NCBI GenBank assembly: GCA_045577475.1
Contig: JAZNIM010000143.1
Span: 1-31,586 of the forward strand
DNA length: 31,586 bases
From: UMGS1387 sp045577475
Lineage (GTDB): Bacteria > Bacillota > Clostridia > Oscillospirales > CAG-382
Direction of reading: 5' to 3'
A model generated the notes under the pieces. It was not told where the DNA came from. It made no database searches and saw only the letters and a list, made by a program, of their open reading frames with translations. A program made the translations under genes and the position numbers. Below are positions 29,606 through 31,586 of the stretch, piece after piece. How positions within the stretch are numbered: position 1 is the stretch's first letter; the number at the start of each line of letters is the position of its first letter.

Positions 29606-30490
29606 TTAAAATTCAAGTCCCGCCTCAATCATTGCTGAAATAATCTTTGCCTTTTGCTCATCGTTGTATCTTTTCATCGGAAATACTGCATTACCCACGG
29701 CAAATCCCATTTTTTCAAGGATAACCTTTGTTGCGGGAATAGCTTTATAGTCGGCTATAAGAGCATTTATGATTCTGTCAGCCTTTGTCTGATATTCCTG
29801 TGCGGCAGAAATATCGCCTTTTCTGAAGCTTTCGTATACGCCCTTGATAAGGGGAAGCTGGAAGTTGTAGGTTGTGCCAATTCCTCCGTCGGCACCTGCA
29901 TTAAGCCCCATTAACAGCATTTCGTCGGGACCGTTGATTATGTTCATTTCTCCGTGTGTCAGGTCTTTAAGACGAAGCATACCGTAATAATCGCTGCTTG
30001 TCCATTTGATAGAGGTGACGTTGTCGATTTCAAATACACGTGCAGCAAATTCAGCATCGAACTTAAAGCCTGCAGCGGGATTGTAATACATCATCATAGG
30101 TATGCTTACGCTGTCTGCTAACTTCTTATAATAGTTGAAAATGTCGTCCTTGTCATATGCAAAGAATAGGGGAGCTGTGGCACTTATCCCATCCGCTCCA
30201 ATACTTTCCGCATGCTTTGCGAGCGCTAAGGCATCGTTAAAATCCATTGCCGCTATCTGTACAATTGCAGGGACTTTTTTACCTATTGCTTTTACGGCTT
30301 GTTCGGCAAGAACCATTCTTTCCCGTGTTCTCAGTGCAAGACCCTCTCCCGTTGCACCGCCGATATAAAAGCCGTCTGCCCCTTGGTTTATGAGATGCTC
30401 AATCAATTCCCGAAGTACGGGTACATTGATGGTTTCGTCGCTGTTTAAGGGTGTTACAAGCGCAGGCATAACGCCTTCAAACTTAATCAT
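29606..30490 (-). CDS. N-acetylneuraminate lyase-like aldolase (DapA/NanA family)
   Basis: A 294-residue class I aldolase of the DHDPS/NAL superfamily. GGATGEG (44-50) is the carboxylate-binding loop, MYYNPAAGF contains the catalytic Tyr136, and SIKWTSSDYYGM holds the Schiff-base Lys162. GADGGIGTTYNFQLP resembles the GAIGSTYN segment of N-acetylneuraminate lyases more than DapA. The pairing with a sialidase-like gene supports cleavage of sialic acid to ManNAc and pyruvate. The start at ATG 30490 overlaps the upstream stop (ATGA) and has GGAG 9 nt ahead; ATG 30505 has no site. nanE, nanK and a transporter are not in view. Other keto-acid sugars are possible substrates. Confidence 0.85.
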   Translation of the reverse strand: MIKFEGVMPALVTPLNSDETINVPVLRELIEHLINQGADGFYIGGATGEGLALRTRERMVLAEQAVKAIGKKVPAIVQIAAMDFNDALALAKHAESIGADGISATAPLFFAYDKDDIFNYYKKLADSVSIPMMMYYNPAAGFKFDAEFAARVFEIDNVTSIKWTSSDYYGMLRLKDLTHGEMNIINGPDEMLLMGLNAGADGGIGTTYNFQLPLIKGVYESFRKGDISAAQEYQTKADRIINALIADYKAIPATKVILEKMGFAVGNAVFPMKRYNDEQKAKIISAMIEAGLEF

Positions 30491-31566
30491 TCTTCCAATC
30501 TCCATTTCTGCTGCATGATAACCGCAGGTTCACTTTCCGACTTATGTGCATAGAACATTGTCAGCATGCTTCCGTCAGAAAGTTCGACAGTTGAAGGATA
30601 GCCGATGTCCAATGAAACATTATTTACATAAACATCATAATCTGCATCCCATGTTTTTCCACCGTCTTCCGAGAACATTGCTCTTATTCCGAAGGGTGCT
30701 GTTCTGTAGCCGTAGGTACTGATAAGCATACCGCTTGAGTGCTTGAAAAGATGTGCCGGAGCACCTGCTGTGTCACCGATTATCTGATGAGGAGTTGTCC
30801 ATGTCTTACCCTTATCATCGGATTCACACTGGAAAATTGTAAATCTTCTGTCATCGCCCTTCTTTTCAACACGGATATGACAAAGAATTCTGCCGTCGTC
30901 AAGCTCTATTATATTAGGTTCACAAGACAGAGGTTTAAGATTGGGAAGTACATTTTCGATTGTGGAAAGGTACTGCATGCTTCCGTCTTCGGGATTGATT
31001 GTATAAGCCATAACACAATCGTCAGTTGTCTGGGCATTTTTATCGGTGAACTTTCTGCCCACATAAAGAATTGTGCCGTCCTTGAGTTCGATAGGACCGT
31101 GTGGTGTTGTTACGGGACTCTTATGAATGGGACCGAAAGTGACACCGCAGTCGTTACTGATTCTGAAGGTTGAACCGACTGCAGCCTTTTCTTCTTCCTC
31201 TGTTACAGTATCAAGATATGCATTTCTGTAAGGTTCTTCACCTGCAATTTTTCTTTGAAATTCCACAGCGTTGTTAAAAGAGGTTACAATAACACCGCTT
31301 TCACCAAAGGTCATAATACCTCCGTCACGGTCGTCAAGCACCGTGTCAATAATGGGTGCAGGTGATGTATAGGTTTCGCCTTCGTCCTCGCTGTATGAAA
31401 TAACTGTTTTACCAAAAGGACATACGTGACGCAGTCTGAAACCAGACGCAACCACCGCAATTTTGCCGTTCTGAAGTCTTGCAGCTGTAGGCCAACCGAA
31501 GTAGTTATGTCTGCCATTGGGGTTGCTCATAATAACCTGAGCTTCACCATATGTTTTAATTTTCAT
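30487..31566 (-). CDS. Sialidase-superfamily beta-propeller protein
   Basis: A 359-residue protein with four Asp-box repeats of the S/T-x-D-x-G-x-T-W/F/Y type, at about residues 59-66 (SEDEGETY), 137-144 (SNDCGVTF), 249-256 (SDDKGKTW) and 299-306 (SEDGGKTW). These are the hallmark of six-bladed sialidase/BNR propellers. It has no signal peptide and so should be cytoplasmic. The N-terminal FRIP/YRIP arginine motif of GH33 sialidases is not seen, so hydrolysis of sialosides is uncertain. The ATG follows AAGGAGG. It is translationally coupled to the aldolase gene. The promoter lies beyond the right edge or the gene continues an upstream operon. Confidence 0.8.
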   Translation of the reverse strand: MKIKTYGEAQVIMSNPNGRHNYFGWPTAARLQNGKIAVVASGFRLRHVCPFGKTVISYSEDEGETYTSPAPIIDTVLDDRDGGIMTFGESGVIVTSFNNAVEFQRKIAGEEPYRNAYLDTVTEEEEKAAVGSTFRISNDCGVTFGPIHKSPVTTPHGPIELKDGTILYVGRKFTDKNAQTTDDCVMAYTINPEDGSMQYLSTIENVLPNLKPLSCEPNIIELDDGRILCHIRVEKKGDDRRFTIFQCESDDKGKTWTTPHQIIGDTAGAPAHLFKHSSGMLISTYGYRTAPFGIRAMFSEDGGKTWDADYDVYVNNVSLDIGYPSTVELSDGSMLTMFYAHKSESEPAVIMQQKWRLEE

Positions 31567-31586
31567 ATTTACCTCCTTGACATAAG

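Overview
The window looks like a chromosomal segment of a Gram-positive anaerobe of the class Clostridia, probably a gut Oscillospiraceae/Ruminococcaceae-type organism. The reasons are the rpmG-secE-nusG-rplK-rplA order, strong GGAGG-type ribosome binding sites, vegetative promoters of the TTGACA/TATAAT type, SLH-domain surface proteins, a CAP-domain protein and Clostridia-style accessory families (DUF4830, DUF3343). This placement is inferred from gene content and not from any search. No rRNA, tRNA, CRISPR array, insertion sequence or prophage was seen.

Layout. (1) 1-2643, minus strand: transcription/translation operon rpmG-secE-nusG-rplK-rplA, with a strongly folded nusG-rplK spacer and an attenuator-like leader after rplA that would precede rplJ, which lies outside the window. 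(2) 2715-6431: an orphan GH20-like protein on plus, then an acyl-CoA synthetase and an RsuA-type pseudouridine synthase, each with its own minus-strand promoter. (3) 6464-10834, plus: one likely operon of a small membrane exporter-like protein, a CPBP membrane protease, TadA, a Gfo/Idh/MocA oxidoreductase, a DUF4830 protein and a PAP2 phosphatase, followed by ilvE with its own promoter. (4) 11980-12175: a tiny self-contained cassette encoding a 27-residue membrane peptide. (5) 12195-13565, minus: peptide deformylase-like protein and a nitrilase-superfamily amidohydrolase. (6) 13728-14587: secreted CAP-domain protein. (7) 14639-18543: a Gfo/Idh/MocA oxidoreductase and an AraC-type regulator diverging from one palindromic double promoter, then an RluA-type synthase and a flavin-reductase-like protein. 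(8) 18621-24551, minus: SLH/transglutaminase-like surface protein, NifS-type cysteine desulfurase, MurE, a long terminator, a DUF3343 putative S/Se carrier and a second class-V aminotransferase of the cysteine desulfurase type. (9) 24729-26209, plus: a MinD-like ATPase and a methylglyoxal-synthase-like protein lacking nearly all the catalytic residues of the family. (10) 26218-31586, minus: a 1048-residue three-module secreted protein, and a two-gene unit of a sialidase-like beta-propeller and an N-acetylneuraminate-lyase-like aldolase.

Most of the window is housekeeping. The most unusual signals are the methylglyoxal synthase homologue with five of six catalytic positions changed, the 32-bp palindrome that holds complete -35/-10 elements for both divergent genes, the folded nusG-rplK spacer, the isolated 27-residue membrane peptide with a sporulation-sigma-like promoter, the deformylase with Met for the motif-1 Gln, and the S/Se-handling gene pair downstream of murE.
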